A DNA stretch of 64,000 bases from Bosea sp. NBC_00550 (GTDB lineage Bacteria > Pseudomonadota > Alphaproteobacteria > Rhizobiales > Beijerinckiaceae): contig NZ_CP102773.1 in NCBI RefSeq assembly GCF_026020075.1, positions 1 to 64,000 on the forward strand. The letters are read 5' to 3'. The translations under genes were made by a program, and so were the position numbers. This document shows, in pieces, positions 33,103-41,313 of the stretch. Under the pieces are notes generated by a model, which was given only the letters and a program-made list of their open reading frames with translations, did no database searches and was not told the origin of the DNA. Numbering within the stretch: the first letter of the stretch is position 1; each line of letters begins with the position of its first letter.

Positions 33103-34253
33103 GCACGCAAACGACCGATGTCACGATCGTCGGCGGCGGGCTGATCGGCGCCTGGACCGCCTTCTTCCTTGCCCGGCGCGGCCAGCGCGTGACGCTGATC
33201 GAGAAGGGCGCCGTCGGAGAGCAATCGAGCGGCGTCAATTTTGGGAATCTGCGCCTCCAGGGGCGTTTTCCCGGCCAGTATCCGCTATCGCTGCGCTCTC
33301 AGGCGCTATGGGAGGATTTCGACGCGCTGATCGGCGAGGATTGCGAATTCGAGCAGACCGGCCACCTCTACCTCGCCTATGACGAGGAGGAGCACGCAAA
33401 GCTCGAAGGCTATGCCAAGGTATCGGAATCCTACGGCCTCGCGATCGAGCGGGTCGGCCCAGCTGAGTTGCGCCGGCGCTGGCCCTGGCTGAGCGAACGC
33501 GCCGTCGCAGCCACCTTCTCCGCCCGCGACGCCACCGCAAATCCAAGGCTGGCGACGCCGACCGTGGCAAGAGCTGCTGCGAGACAAGGCGCCATCATTC
33601 GGGAGAACACGCGTGTCGTGGCCGTTGACCGCGAGGGCAACGGCTTTGCGCTGATGCTGGCCGACGGCAGCCGGATAAGCTGCGGCGCGCTGGTCAACTG
33701 TGCTGGCGCCTGGGCGCCTGAGATCGCGGAGCGCTTCGGTGAGACCGCGCCGGTCTTTGCAGCCGGGCCGCCGCAATTCGTAACCGAGCCTTTTCCCTAT
33801 CGGATCGAACCCTCGGTGCAGGCGATCGACGGCTCGGTGATCTTCCGCCAGATCCCGCGCGGCAACATCATCCTCGCCGGCTATCCGCGCACCGCGGCCG
33901 ATCCGCAGGCGAACCACGCGCCGGTGCCCCCAGTGAAAACGCTGGCGGCAATGCGCGGGCTTGCCCGCGTCGCGCCGATGCTGGCGCAATGCCATGTCAT
34001 CCGAGTTTGGTCCGGCATCGAGGCCTATCTGCCCGACATGATCCCGGTGATCGGCTCGAGCGGAACGACGCCCGGGCTGTTCCACGCTTTCGGCTTCTGC
34101 GGCCACGGTTTCCAGATCGGCCCCGGCGTCGGACTTTGCCTAAGCGAGATGATTCTCGACGGCGAAACGCCCACGCCGCTTGACCCGTTCTCTATCATGC
34201 GCTTCCGCAAGGCCCCGACCGTCAGCGAGAAATTCCGCAAGGAATTCGATTGA
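33099..34253 (+). CDS. FAD-dependent amino acid/opine oxidase subunit (HcnC/OoxB, DAO family)
   Basis: 384 residues of the DAO fold. The FAD loop is VTIVGGGLIGAWTAFFLARRG, followed by LIEKGAVGEQSSGVNFGNLRLQGR, a mark of the octopine/D-hydroxyproline dehydrogenase beta subunit. The C-terminal FAD site includes RVWSGIEAYLPDMIPVIGSS and HAFGFCGHGFQIGPGVG. This subunit should oxidise the C-N bond of an imported imino or secondary-amine acid. It starts at an ATGA overlap with the preceding subunit. With importer, CoA ligase and hydratase under the same regulator, the three subunits probably begin the pathway. Confidence 0.95.
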   Translation: MSTQTTDVTIVGGGLIGAWTAFFLARRGQRVTLIEKGAVGEQSSGVNFGNLRLQGRFPGQYPLSLRSQALWEDFDALIGEDCEFEQTGHLYLAYDEEEHAKLEGYAKVSESYGLAIERVGPAELRRRWPWLSERAVAATFSARDATANPRLATPTVARAAARQGAIIRENTRVVAVDREGNGFALMLADGSRISCGALVNCAGAWAPEIAERFGETAPVFAAGPPQFVTEPFPYRIEPSVQAIDGSVIFRQIPRGNIILAGYPRTAADPQANHAPVPPVKTLAAMRGLARVAPMLAQCHVIRVWSGIEAYLPDMIPVIGSSGTTPGLFHAFGFCGHGFQIGPGVGLCLSEMILDGETPTPLDPFSIMRFRKAPTVSEKFRKEFD

Positions 34254-34380
34254 CCGACGCAATTCTGTTTACCTCACCGTTCCTTGGCGATGCACTCCAA
34301 GTGCGCCATTTGCGGACATTAGGTGCTTGCCGGGAAGCGGACGCTTCCGCCACCTCTATTTTACGACGAGCGGGCACTTG

Positions 34381-34964
34381 CTCTCGGATAGCGGCCAGAC
34401 CGTCTTTCTCCGGCGCGACCTGGCGCTATCGATCGACAGACTCGACGTCTGGAAGGAGGAGTTTCCAGCCTTCGATGGGCATGTGATCGAGGCAAAATAT
34501 GCAAGGCTCGCCGGCCGCGAGCTCGACCCGAGCCAGGCGGACGCCTGGAACGGGATCAGGGGGATGGTGGCTCGCCTCGAGGCGGCCGAAGCGGTCGTGC
34601 TGTCGACGCCGATGTAGAACCTGAGCATTTCATATCGCCTGAAACATTGGATCGATCTCATCACACAGCCGGGTCTCAGTTTTGTCTTCGACCCTGCAAC
34701 TGGCTACACGCCGCTCATTCGGCAGAGGCCGCTCGCGATCATCCTTTCCAGCGCCGGGGACTTTTCCAGTGGCCAAAGCTACGGCAGGCCGGACCTCGCC
34801 AGCAGCTATTGAAAGCCGCCCTCAGGTTTATTGGTCTCGATGGTGCGGAGATCATCTCGGTCGCGCCAAGTGCCGCGCCGCCGGAACGCGTTTCGGACGC
34901 ACGAAAAGTCGCCGCCGAACGCCTGGCTTGTCTGGCCGAGACGTTTCTGAGGAACGCACCATGA
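34381..34964 (+). pseudogene. FMN-dependent NADH-azoreductase (AzoR-like) pseudogene
   Basis: The front frame reads RLDVWKEEFPAFDGHVIEAKYARLAG, then VLSTPM followed by a TAG (34615) where TGG is expected (PMWN). Past the stop the same frame continues LKHWIDLITQPGLSFVFDPATGY and SSGQSYGRPDLASSY, then a second stop forces a shift to LKAALRFIGLDGAEIISVAP and AERLACLAETFL. This is the flavodoxin-like AzoR family with one nonsense and one frameshift mutation. The N-terminal flavin-binding strand is not recognisable. Its stop overlaps the start of the SMR gene (ATGA), so an azoR-smr operon once existed. Confidence 0.85.
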
Positions 34965-35289
34965 CGCCGGCTCTCGGATGGACCCTACTGGTGCTTTCAG
35001 GGATCACTGACGTTGCCTGGGCCGTGGCAACCAAGCGGTCGAACGGCTTCACGGATATCGCGTGGAGCGCGATCTCGCTCGTCCTGCTGGCGCGCTATTC
35101 ATCGGCATGTTGGCGAAAGCGCTGGTGGTTCTTCCGCTTGGCACAGCATATGCCGTATGGACCGGCATAGGTGCCCTAGGATCGCTGGTCGTGGGCATTC
35201 TTTTTCTCGGAGAGCCAGCAACAACATTGCGGCTGGTTTTCGTGGGCGTCACGGCGGTCGGGATTGCCGGACTGGAGCTTTCCGGTTGA
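34961..35289 (+). pseudogene. Small multidrug resistance (SMR/SugE-type) efflux protein, frameshifted
   Basis: ATG at 34961 opens MTPALGWTLLVLSGITDVAWAVATKRSNGFT, helices one and start of two, including the membrane region of the catalytic acid. At about base 35093 one base is missing and the frame shifts to ALFIGMLAKALVVLPLGTAYAVWTGIGALG, LVVGILFLGEP and VTAVGIAGLELSG, which complete a normal SMR protein of about 108 residues. Such proteins export cationic compounds or guanidinium. The single deletion after LLA is the only defect seen. Confidence 0.85.
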
Positions 35290-35367
35290 TAGGCATCATT
35301 GCCGCAACGCCGGCCAAGTTCACCTTCTCGCTCGCCGAGGGCGAGTTTCACATCGCACCTGCTCCGG

Positions 35368-36030
35368 ATGTCCTTGATGCCCGAAACCTCAGTGTTGATC
35401 CTGTTCGTTTTCGCGTCCCTGGCGCTCATCATGACGCCGGGGCCGGACATGGCGCTGACTCTGACGCGCGGCGTGACGCAAGGGTTTCGAGCCGCAGCGC
35501 TGAGTGTTGCGGGTAGTTGGGCTTCGGGACTGGTCCAGATACCGATTGTCGTGCTGGGCTTGGCCGCCGTTTTCCAGCAGTCCCCTCTGCTCTTCGCCGC
35601 AGTCAAGTTCGCGGGAGCGATTTATCTTGGGTACCTCGGCGGCCGCGCGCTTTGGCGTTGCTATCGACCGCCGAATCCCACAGCGCTGCAGAGGGCATCC
35701 TCCCCGAAGGCCATCTTTTGGCAGGGCTTCTTCACCAACCTGCTCAACCCCAAGGTCTTCCTCTTCATCACGGCCTTTCTACCCCAGTTCGCTGATCCCG
35801 TGACCGGCCCGATCTGGCTCCAGCTTCTGATCCTCGCCTCGATCTCGAAAACGCTCGGCTTCATCGTTAGCTTGGCGCTTGCTGGGGGGGCGTCGAAGAT
35901 CAGAGGCTGGCTAGCTAAAAACGGGTGGTTTCAGCGCGTGCAGGAGGGCGTACTCGGGTTTGTGATGCTCTCGATCGCAATGACTCTGATTTTCGGCCGA
36001 GACGGTCCGCGGCCGGTAACGGTCGGGTGA
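35368..36030 (+). CDS. LysE/RhtB-family amino acid exporter
   Basis: 220 residues from the ATG at 35368 (35377 is an alternative; neither has a strong ribosome site). Six membrane helices. Family marks are FASLALIMTPGPDMALTLTRGVTQGFRAA at the N-terminus, FAGAIYLGYLGGRALW and FWQGFFTNLLNPKVFLFITAFLPQF in the middle. These inner-membrane proteins export amino acids or derivatives. Residual sequence up to 35299 is in frame but lacks family features. It lies just after the broken SMR gene and may have shared its transcript. Confidence 0.92.
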   Translation: MSLMPETSVLILFVFASLALIMTPGPDMALTLTRGVTQGFRAAALSVAGSWASGLVQIPIVVLGLAAVFQQSPLLFAAVKFAGAIYLGYLGGRALWRCYRPPNPTALQRASSPKAIFWQGFFTNLLNPKVFLFITAFLPQFADPVTGPIWLQLLILASISKTLGFIVSLALAGGASKIRGWLAKNGWFQRVQEGVLGFVMLSIAMTLIFGRDGPRPVTVG

Positions 36031-36119
36031 AGAAACGCGCCATAAGCTGACGTCGCCGCTTGTCCCGAGAGCGGACGCCCGTGGTTCTGACGCGAGATGT
36101 CGACTCTAGAGCCCATGGC

Positions 36120-36299
36120 CTAACGGAGCTTGGCGATACCGATGCCGTCGAGCTTTGCGCGATCCTTTACGGACTCTTCGCTACGGGTCATTGCTTTCGC
36201 AATCGCCTTCAGCGCCATGCCCTTTCCGGCGAGCAATTTCAGCTTCTGAAGCTCTTCGGAGGTCCAGGGTTGGCGGTGCCGTTCAAATCGCTCAGTCAC
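36120..36299 (-). CDS. Small SANT/Myb-like helix-turn-helix protein
   Basis: 59 residues with a GTG start at 36299 and AAAGAG upstream. The sequence reads RHRQPWTSEELQKLKLLAGKGMALKAIAKAM and RSEESVKDRAKLDGI, the tryptophan-spaced pattern W-T-x-E-E-x-x-x-L-x-x-L-x-x-x-G and helix three of SANT/Myb or GcrA-like DNA-binding domains. It is probably a small DNA-binding protein. There is no partner gene; it is convergent with the LysE gene. Confidence 0.65.
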   Translation of the reverse strand: MTERFERHRQPWTSEELQKLKLLAGKGMALKAIAKAMTRSEESVKDRAKLDGIGIAKLR

Positions 36300-36651
36300 A
36301 ATTCACTCTTTCAGCGTGCAGAGAACTTGAGAACCGATCAATAGCAGCAATGCCCCGAATTTGACCGTTTTGCACCAGGGTCAACTACCAGCTTGCGCCG
36401 CCAGAAGCCGACCTTGACTGACCACCCGCAAGCGGACATCCGCAGGCCAGATGCCGCGATCACAACTTCGTCCTGGAGGCCGCCGAAGGTGCGCGCCCGT
36501 AGTTCCCGTCGCGCTGGAGCCCCCGCAGAACGCGAACTCGACTACCTCCCCGAAGACCTGATTGAACCTCATCAATGTCGTGCCAGGCTAGGCCGGCCGT
36601 GATATCTAGGGTTGCGGTAGCAGTCCGTCGTTGGCCTCTCGGGAGAGTACC
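36300..36651. other. Gene-free interval
   Basis: No supported coding frame between the small HTH gene and the methyltransferase gene. Confidence 0.45.
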
Positions 36652-37713
36652 ATGGACGACACGCCTCACGCCGCTTCGAGCCTTGCGCCGCCGGCGGTAC
36701 CGCAGGAGCTTCCCCCACATGTCACCCTGATCCAGATGGCGACGGCCGCTTGGGTTTCGCGGCTGGTCTACGCAGCGGCGAGGCTGGACCTGGCCGACCA
36801 CTTGGCCACCGGCCCTCGCAGTGCCGAGGACCTGGCCGGCCCGCTCGGGCTCCATTCGCCCTCTCTGCATCGCTTTCTGCGCTGCCTCGCCAGCCTAGGC
36901 GTGTTCGCCGAGCTGGACGGCCAGCGCTTTGCCCTGACGGAGCTGGGGCAGGCGCTGAAGACGGGCGCGCCCGGTTCGGCGCGGGCCACCATCCTCACCA
37001 TCGGCAGCCCCTGGTTCGCGGGGGCTTTCGACGAAATCGTCTATTCGCTGCAGACCGGCAAGACCGCATTCGAGAAGGCGCAGGGCGCGCCGGTCTTCGA
37101 CTATCTCGGCCGGCATCCGGACGAGGCCTCGATGTTTAGCGAGACGATGATCGGCTTCCATGGCCGCGAGCCGCCCGCTGTCGCAGAGGCTTATGATTTT
37201 GCGGCCTTCGGCACCGTCGTCGACGTAGGAGGCGCCAGCGGTAACCTGCTGGCGGCGATCCTGGCGCGGTACCAGGGGCCGCGCGGCATCCTGTTCGACC
37301 GACCCCATGTGGTGGCCGACGCGCCGGCCCTGCTGGCGGAATGGCGCGTGCGGGAGCGCGTGGCGATCGAGGCAGGCGACTTCTTCGAGAAGGTTCCCGC
37401 TGGCGGCGACGCTTATGTGCTGTCCCACGTCATTCACGACTGGAGCGAGGAGCAGTGCCTCACCATCCTCGGCCATGTCCGCAAGGCAATGCAGCCCGAC
37501 GGGCGGCTGCTGCTGGTGGAGATGGTACTGCCCGACGGCGACGCGCCCCATCCCGGCAAGGTGCTCGATATGGTGATGCTGGTGCTGCCCGGCGGCCAGG
37601 AGCGAACGGAGGAGGAATATCGCCAGCTCCTCGCCAAGGCCGGCTTCCGCCTGACGCGGGTGATCCCCACCAGTTCCGATGTGAGCGTCGTCGAAGCGAT
37701 GCAGGCGGCGTAA
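36652..37713 (+). CDS. SAM-dependent O-methyltransferase (acetylserotonin O-methyltransferase-like)
   Basis: 353 residues from the ATG at 36652, with GGGAGAG upstream. The N-terminal dimerisation/winged-helix domain reads AWVSRLVYAAARLDLADHLATGPRSAEDLAGPLGLHSPSLHRFLRCLASLGVF. The catalytic domain has the SAM loop VVDVGGASGNLLAAILARY, acidic contact FDRPHVV, the VLSHVIHDWSEEQCLTIL motif carrying the likely general base (HDW) and LLLVEMVLPDG. Members methylate phenolic or polyketide hydroxyls. No biosynthetic neighbours are present, so the substrate is unknown. Confidence 0.93.
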   Translation: MDDTPHAASSLAPPAVPQELPPHVTLIQMATAAWVSRLVYAAARLDLADHLATGPRSAEDLAGPLGLHSPSLHRFLRCLASLGVFAELDGQRFALTELGQALKTGAPGSARATILTIGSPWFAGAFDEIVYSLQTGKTAFEKAQGAPVFDYLGRHPDEASMFSETMIGFHGREPPAVAEAYDFAAFGTVVDVGGASGNLLAAILARYQGPRGILFDRPHVVADAPALLAEWRVRERVAIEAGDFFEKVPAGGDAYVLSHVIHDWSEEQCLTILGHVRKAMQPDGRLLLVEMVLPDGDAPHPGKVLDMVMLVLPGGQERTEEEYRQLLAKAGFRLTRVIPTSSDVSVVEAMQAA

Positions 37714-37823
37714 CCGGGAATGCGCTTGATTAGTGAGCGCCTTTGAGCCAGTGCTTCCGTCCAGCTGATCCGGAAGATCGTGCGCTTGGTGAAACAGCCT
37801 ATCATTACGGCCCGGAGAAATGA

Positions 37824-38012
37824 TTTTTCGAGTATATCTTCTCGCTGCGCCTCATCGGCCGCCGCGTCAACCTCCACCCGGTCTGGATGATGTTTGCGCT
37901 GTTCGCCTTTGGATGGTTGTTCGGGTTCGTGGGCGTTCTGTTGGCGATACCTCTCGCTGCATCGCTAGGTGTGATCCTGCGGTTCGCCAGGCGGCAGTCG
38001 CTGGCAGGTATA
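37824..38012 (+). pseudogene. C-terminal remnant of an AI-2E/PerM-family membrane protein
   Basis: The frame reads RLIGRRVNLHPVWMMFALFAFGWLFGFVGVLLAIPLAASLGVILRFARRQSLAG, the last helices of AI-2E-family transporters, and then degenerates. The first 80 % of the protein is absent. Confidence 0.8.
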
Positions 38013-38589
38013 GGGGTCCGCCGGCACCGAGAGGTCCGGTGTGAGTGTTATTCAGCACTTGAAGCGTAACCTCTCCCCATGAGCCGGTGGATGGTTTGGC
38101 CGAGGTAGCTGTTGCCACTACACGCAATTGGCCTTTCCCGGCGGCCGCATTGGGGGGCAGCTTCGCCGAATGGAATTACGGAAAGCGGACCTTCCAAAGC
38201 TCAGCCCGGGGCCAAAACCGCCCGTCCTTATACAGCGTAGAAGTGCGCCAAAGCGGAACTTGGCATAGCTCCCAGAGCCGAACGTTCGCATGCCGACGTG
38301 CAGCGTCGCGAGCTCGCAGCTCCGGCCGCCTCTCCCCTACGATCCTGAAGCAGCAGGCGGCTTGAAATCGATCCTCCGAGATCCGATCGAGCTCTGCGCA
38401 TGCAGTTGCTCTTTCTTGTCTATGCCAAGGTACAGGTCCGTCTGGCGATCTATCGAGAGCAGACGTCGGAGGGGCCAGTAGAGATCCAAGCGCTCAACGA
38501 GAACAATTCCCCTCACTCCTGTGCTGTCATCCCGCTCCGAGATCACGCGAGTGCTCGATGATGAGCGCACTTTCGGCGAGAGGTGATTG
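38013..38589. other. Gene-free interval with a dispersed-repeat copy
   Basis: No supported gene. It contains GGAAAGCGGACCTTCC at 38180-38195, one of four short related sequences in the window. Confidence 0.45.
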
Positions 38590-39114
38590 ATGAAAGCGCT
38601 CTTGACTTGCGAGCTGATGCTCCCTCGAGGCCGCGCCGCTGCCGCAACGGTCGTCATCATGGTGGCGCTCAACGGCATCTTCCTGACCGCGAACGGCCTT
38701 TTCATGCTTATCGCGCCGCTGGCTTGGTACGAGATGGTCCCGGGCGTGACTGATACCGGCTTCTTCAACCAGCACTTCATTCGCGACATCGGGATGATCC
38801 AGATGTTCCTCGGCGTGGCGTTCGGTCTCGGGCTGTTCGCGCCGGAGCGTCGCGTTGGACTATGGGCAGCCGCGACGTCCTGGCTTTGCACGCACGCGCT
38901 CTTCCATTTTTGGGAGGTTGCCGTCGGAATCTGCTCGCCTGCTGTCATTCCGCGGGACTTTCCGGCGGTGACGCTGCCGGCGCTTCTCGGACTGGCGCTG
39001 ACGCTCTGGGCAATGCGGAATTCCTTGCCGATAAGTCGGAGCCTCTCCCTGGCCGCCACTGCCCAGCCGCCTGCCTGCGCCTCCTCCTGTCTTCGACGCC
39101 GACGTCTGGATTGA
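38590..39114 (+). CDS. Four-helix membrane protein of unknown function
   Basis: 174 residues from the ATG at 38590, with GAGAGG upstream. Four hydrophobic helices: ATVVIMVALNGIFLTANGLFMLIAP, MIQMFLGVAFGLGLF, VGLWAAATSWLCTHALFHFWEVAVG and LPALLGLALTLWAM. An invariant-looking RD(I/L)G and HALFHFWE pattern recalls unnamed Rhizobiales membrane proteins. The C-terminal tail (PPACASSCLRRRRLD) is unusual and may come from a late frameshift. It precedes a secreted hydrolase gene by 83 bases. Confidence 0.7.
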   Translation: MKALLTCELMLPRGRAAAATVVIMVALNGIFLTANGLFMLIAPLAWYEMVPGVTDTGFFNQHFIRDIGMIQMFLGVAFGLGLFAPERRVGLWAAATSWLCTHALFHFWEVAVGICSPAVIPRDFPAVTLPALLGLALTLWAMRNSLPISRSLSLAATAQPPACASSCLRRRRLD

Positions 39115-39197
39115 TCGGCGAATTCGTCGGCCAAGCCACTCCAGGCGCGAGCTTGCGCTGGCTGCTCTGACCCTACCGACAAACCCGGAGAACGCAT

Positions 39198-39980
39198 ATG
39201 AAACCGAGTGTCTTCGCTCTGGCGGCAGCCGCCGCACTGCTCACCACGCCCATGCGACCAGCGCAAGCAGCACCTCGCACCAAGCCGATCGTCATTCTGG
39301 TGCACGGTGCCTTCGCCGAATCCGCGAGCTGGAATGCGGTGATCGCCCGGCTCAACAAGGCAGGCTACGAAACGATCGCGGCTGCCAATCCACTACGCAG
39401 CGTGAAGGGGGACGCGGCCGAAGTCGCGACGCTCATACGATCCATTTCTGGCCCGGTCGTTCTCGTCGGCCATTCCTATGGCGGGCCGGTGATCACAGAA
39501 GCTGCGAATGGGCAGGCGAATGTGAAGGCGCTCGTTTATGTGGCCGCGTTCGCGCCCGAGACGGGGGAATCCAGCCTGTCACTTTCGGGCAAGTTTCCGG
39601 GAAGCACTTTGGGAAGTGCGATCCAGGCGGTCGCGACGCTGGATGGCGGGCGCGATCTCTATATCAAACCGGAGAAATTCCGGATGCAGTTTGCAGCCGA
39701 CGTTCCGAAGGGACAGGCTGCGTTGATGGCTGCCACGCAACGCCCCGTTGCCGAAGCAGCCCTGGCCGAGCCGTCGGGCGTGCCTTCTTGGAAGTCGCTG
39801 CCGTCATACATGATCTACGGGACCGGTGATCGGAACATTCCGCCGGCTGCTATGGATTTCATGGCGCAGCGCGCGCGGATGGTGAGGACCGTCGCCATCA
39901 ACGGCGCGTCGCACGCCTTGATGATTTCGCACCCCGCAGAGGTCGTATCCATGATCGAGATGGCTGCGTCGTCACGATAG
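39198..39980 (+). CDS. Secreted alpha/beta hydrolase
   Basis: 260 residues. The signal peptide (MKPSVFALAAAAALLTTPMRPAQAA) is followed by an alpha/beta-hydrolase domain: IVILVHGAFAESASWNAVI (oxyanion strand), nucleophile elbow VLVGHSYGGPV, and the histidine in INGASHALMISHP near the C-terminus. The likely acid is in YGTGDRNIPP. This subgroup resembles small esterases annotated in stress operons of Rhizobiales; the substrate is unknown. An AT-rich intergenic region follows, so it probably forms its own transcript with the membrane protein upstream. Confidence 0.92.
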   Translation: MKPSVFALAAAAALLTTPMRPAQAAPRTKPIVILVHGAFAESASWNAVIARLNKAGYETIAAANPLRSVKGDAAEVATLIRSISGPVVLVGHSYGGPVITEAANGQANVKALVYVAAFAPETGESSLSLSGKFPGSTLGSAIQAVATLDGGRDLYIKPEKFRMQFAADVPKGQAALMAATQRPVAEAALAEPSGVPSWKSLPSYMIYGTGDRNIPPAAMDFMAQRARMVRTVAINGASHALMISHPAEVVSMIEMAASSR

Positions 39981-40253
39981 CCGAACAACGACCACGGCGA
40001 TCAAATTGCGCGCGCGCGACCGAATTATGCGATAATCGCTTACCTGATTACGTATAGAACATATATTCGTTGCTTAAATCGACGATTGACAATGGCATAT
40101 TAAGATGAATGAAATACGAGAGCTTTTCGTATAAATCAAATCAACCTATTATACGGAATAGGTAAACCTGTACTTAGGCCCGATATCTCGCATTACACCA
40201 TCATTATAACCTCCTCAAGTCGTGATTTTAACGGCATCAATTAGGAGAGAACC
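39981..40253. promoter_or_regulatory. AT-rich regulatory spacer before the MBL-fold gene
   Basis: These 273 bases are strikingly AT-rich compared with the flanking genes and contain no gene. They include the inverted repeat 40144-40163 and end in a clear AGGAGAG ribosome site before 40254. Such islands are typical targets of MucR/H-NS-type silencers (inference). Confidence 0.6.
40144..40163. promoter_or_regulatory. Palindromic site in the AT-rich spacer
   Basis: ACCTATT - atacgg - AATAGGT, a perfect 7-bp inverted repeat with 6-base spacing, the geometry of a dimeric regulator site. It lies 91 bases upstream of the MBL-fold start. Confidence 0.5.
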
Positions 40254-41171
40254 ATGAGCCAAGACGTCGCTTCACGCTCCGGACGACCGGGGACCGAGGA
40301 GCTGGTCCCCTCGCGCTATGCGGTGCGGGTCGGGGAAATTGATGTTCTGGTGGTCAGCGACGGGGTGCTGCCGCTCCCGACCAAGATGCTGGGGCATAAC
40401 GTCGCCGAGACCGAGCGGGCCAGTTGGCTGAACGACATGTTCCTGCCATCCGACGCTTTCGACTGGGCGCTGAACGTGGTCCTGGTGCGCAGCGGCGAGC
40501 AGGTCATACTTATCGACGCCGGGTTGGGTCTTGATCCGGAACTAAACCTGCCGCGGGCCGGACAACTGGTTAAGCGCCTGGAGGCCGCCGGCATCGATCT
40601 CGGCTCCGTCACCGACGTGGTGCTAACCCACATGCACATGGACCATGTCGGCGGTCTCCTCGTCGAGGGAGTGAAGGACCGACTGCGCCCGGACCTGCGG
40701 ATCCATGTGGCGGCTGCCGAGGTGAAGTTTTGGGAGGCACCCGACTTCACGCACGTCAACATGCCGGCGGGTTTCCCGGATGCCCTTCGTGCGGCCGCCA
40801 AGCGGTTCGCGCAAGAGTATCGCAGTCACCTGCGGCTGTTCGACGAGGAACGCGATGTCGCGCCAGGTGTCATCGTCCGCCGCACGGGCGGCCACACGCC
40901 CGGACACAGCGTGGTCCGTCTGTCCTCCGGCGGCGACCGACTGACGTTCGCCGGTGACGCCGTTTTCGCTGTCGGGTTCGAACATCCTGACTGGTATAAC
41001 GGCTTCGAGCATGACCCCGAGGAAGCAGCCCGCGTTCGCCAGCGTCTTCTGACGGAGCTGGCGGGGACCGGCGAACAGCTCGTGGCCACCCACCTCCCGT
41101 TTCCGTCCGTCGGTCGGGTCGCGGTCGAGGGCAACGCCTTCCGCTGGGTGCCGGTCTTCTGGGACTATTGA
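40254..41171 (+). CDS. Metallo-beta-lactamase-fold hydrolase
   Basis: 305 residues with a GGAGAG ribosome site. The zinc motif THMHMDHVGG fits H-x-H-x-D-H; a later histidine lies in RRTGGHTPGHSVV, an aspartate in LTFAGDAVF, and a last histidine in THLPFPSVGRV. It lacks an obvious signal peptide, so it is probably cytoplasmic. This group includes quorum-signal lactonases and many uncharacterised esterases; the overall layout (FDWALNVVLVRSG...LIDAGLG) is the common cytoplasmic subgroup. Located upstream of an NmrA-like gene, probably in one stress-responsive group. Confidence 0.93.
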   Translation: MSQDVASRSGRPGTEELVPSRYAVRVGEIDVLVVSDGVLPLPTKMLGHNVAETERASWLNDMFLPSDAFDWALNVVLVRSGEQVILIDAGLGLDPELNLPRAGQLVKRLEAAGIDLGSVTDVVLTHMHMDHVGGLLVEGVKDRLRPDLRIHVAAAEVKFWEAPDFTHVNMPAGFPDALRAAAKRFAQEYRSHLRLFDEERDVAPGVIVRRTGGHTPGHSVVRLSSGGDRLTFAGDAVFAVGFEHPDWYNGFEHDPEEAARVRQRLLTELAGTGEQLVATHLPFPSVGRVAVEGNAFRWVPVFWDY

Positions 41172-41313
41172 ATACCAGTCTGGCTCTCGGCCGAGCCTGG
41201 CTGCGCAGTTTCCAAAGCCATGTGGCTCGGCCCACAACCCGACCTCGTCGAGGTCGACACCCTAAGATTGATCGAACCGCGCGCCGAATCGGCGGCCGCG
41301 CAGGAGGCATCTC

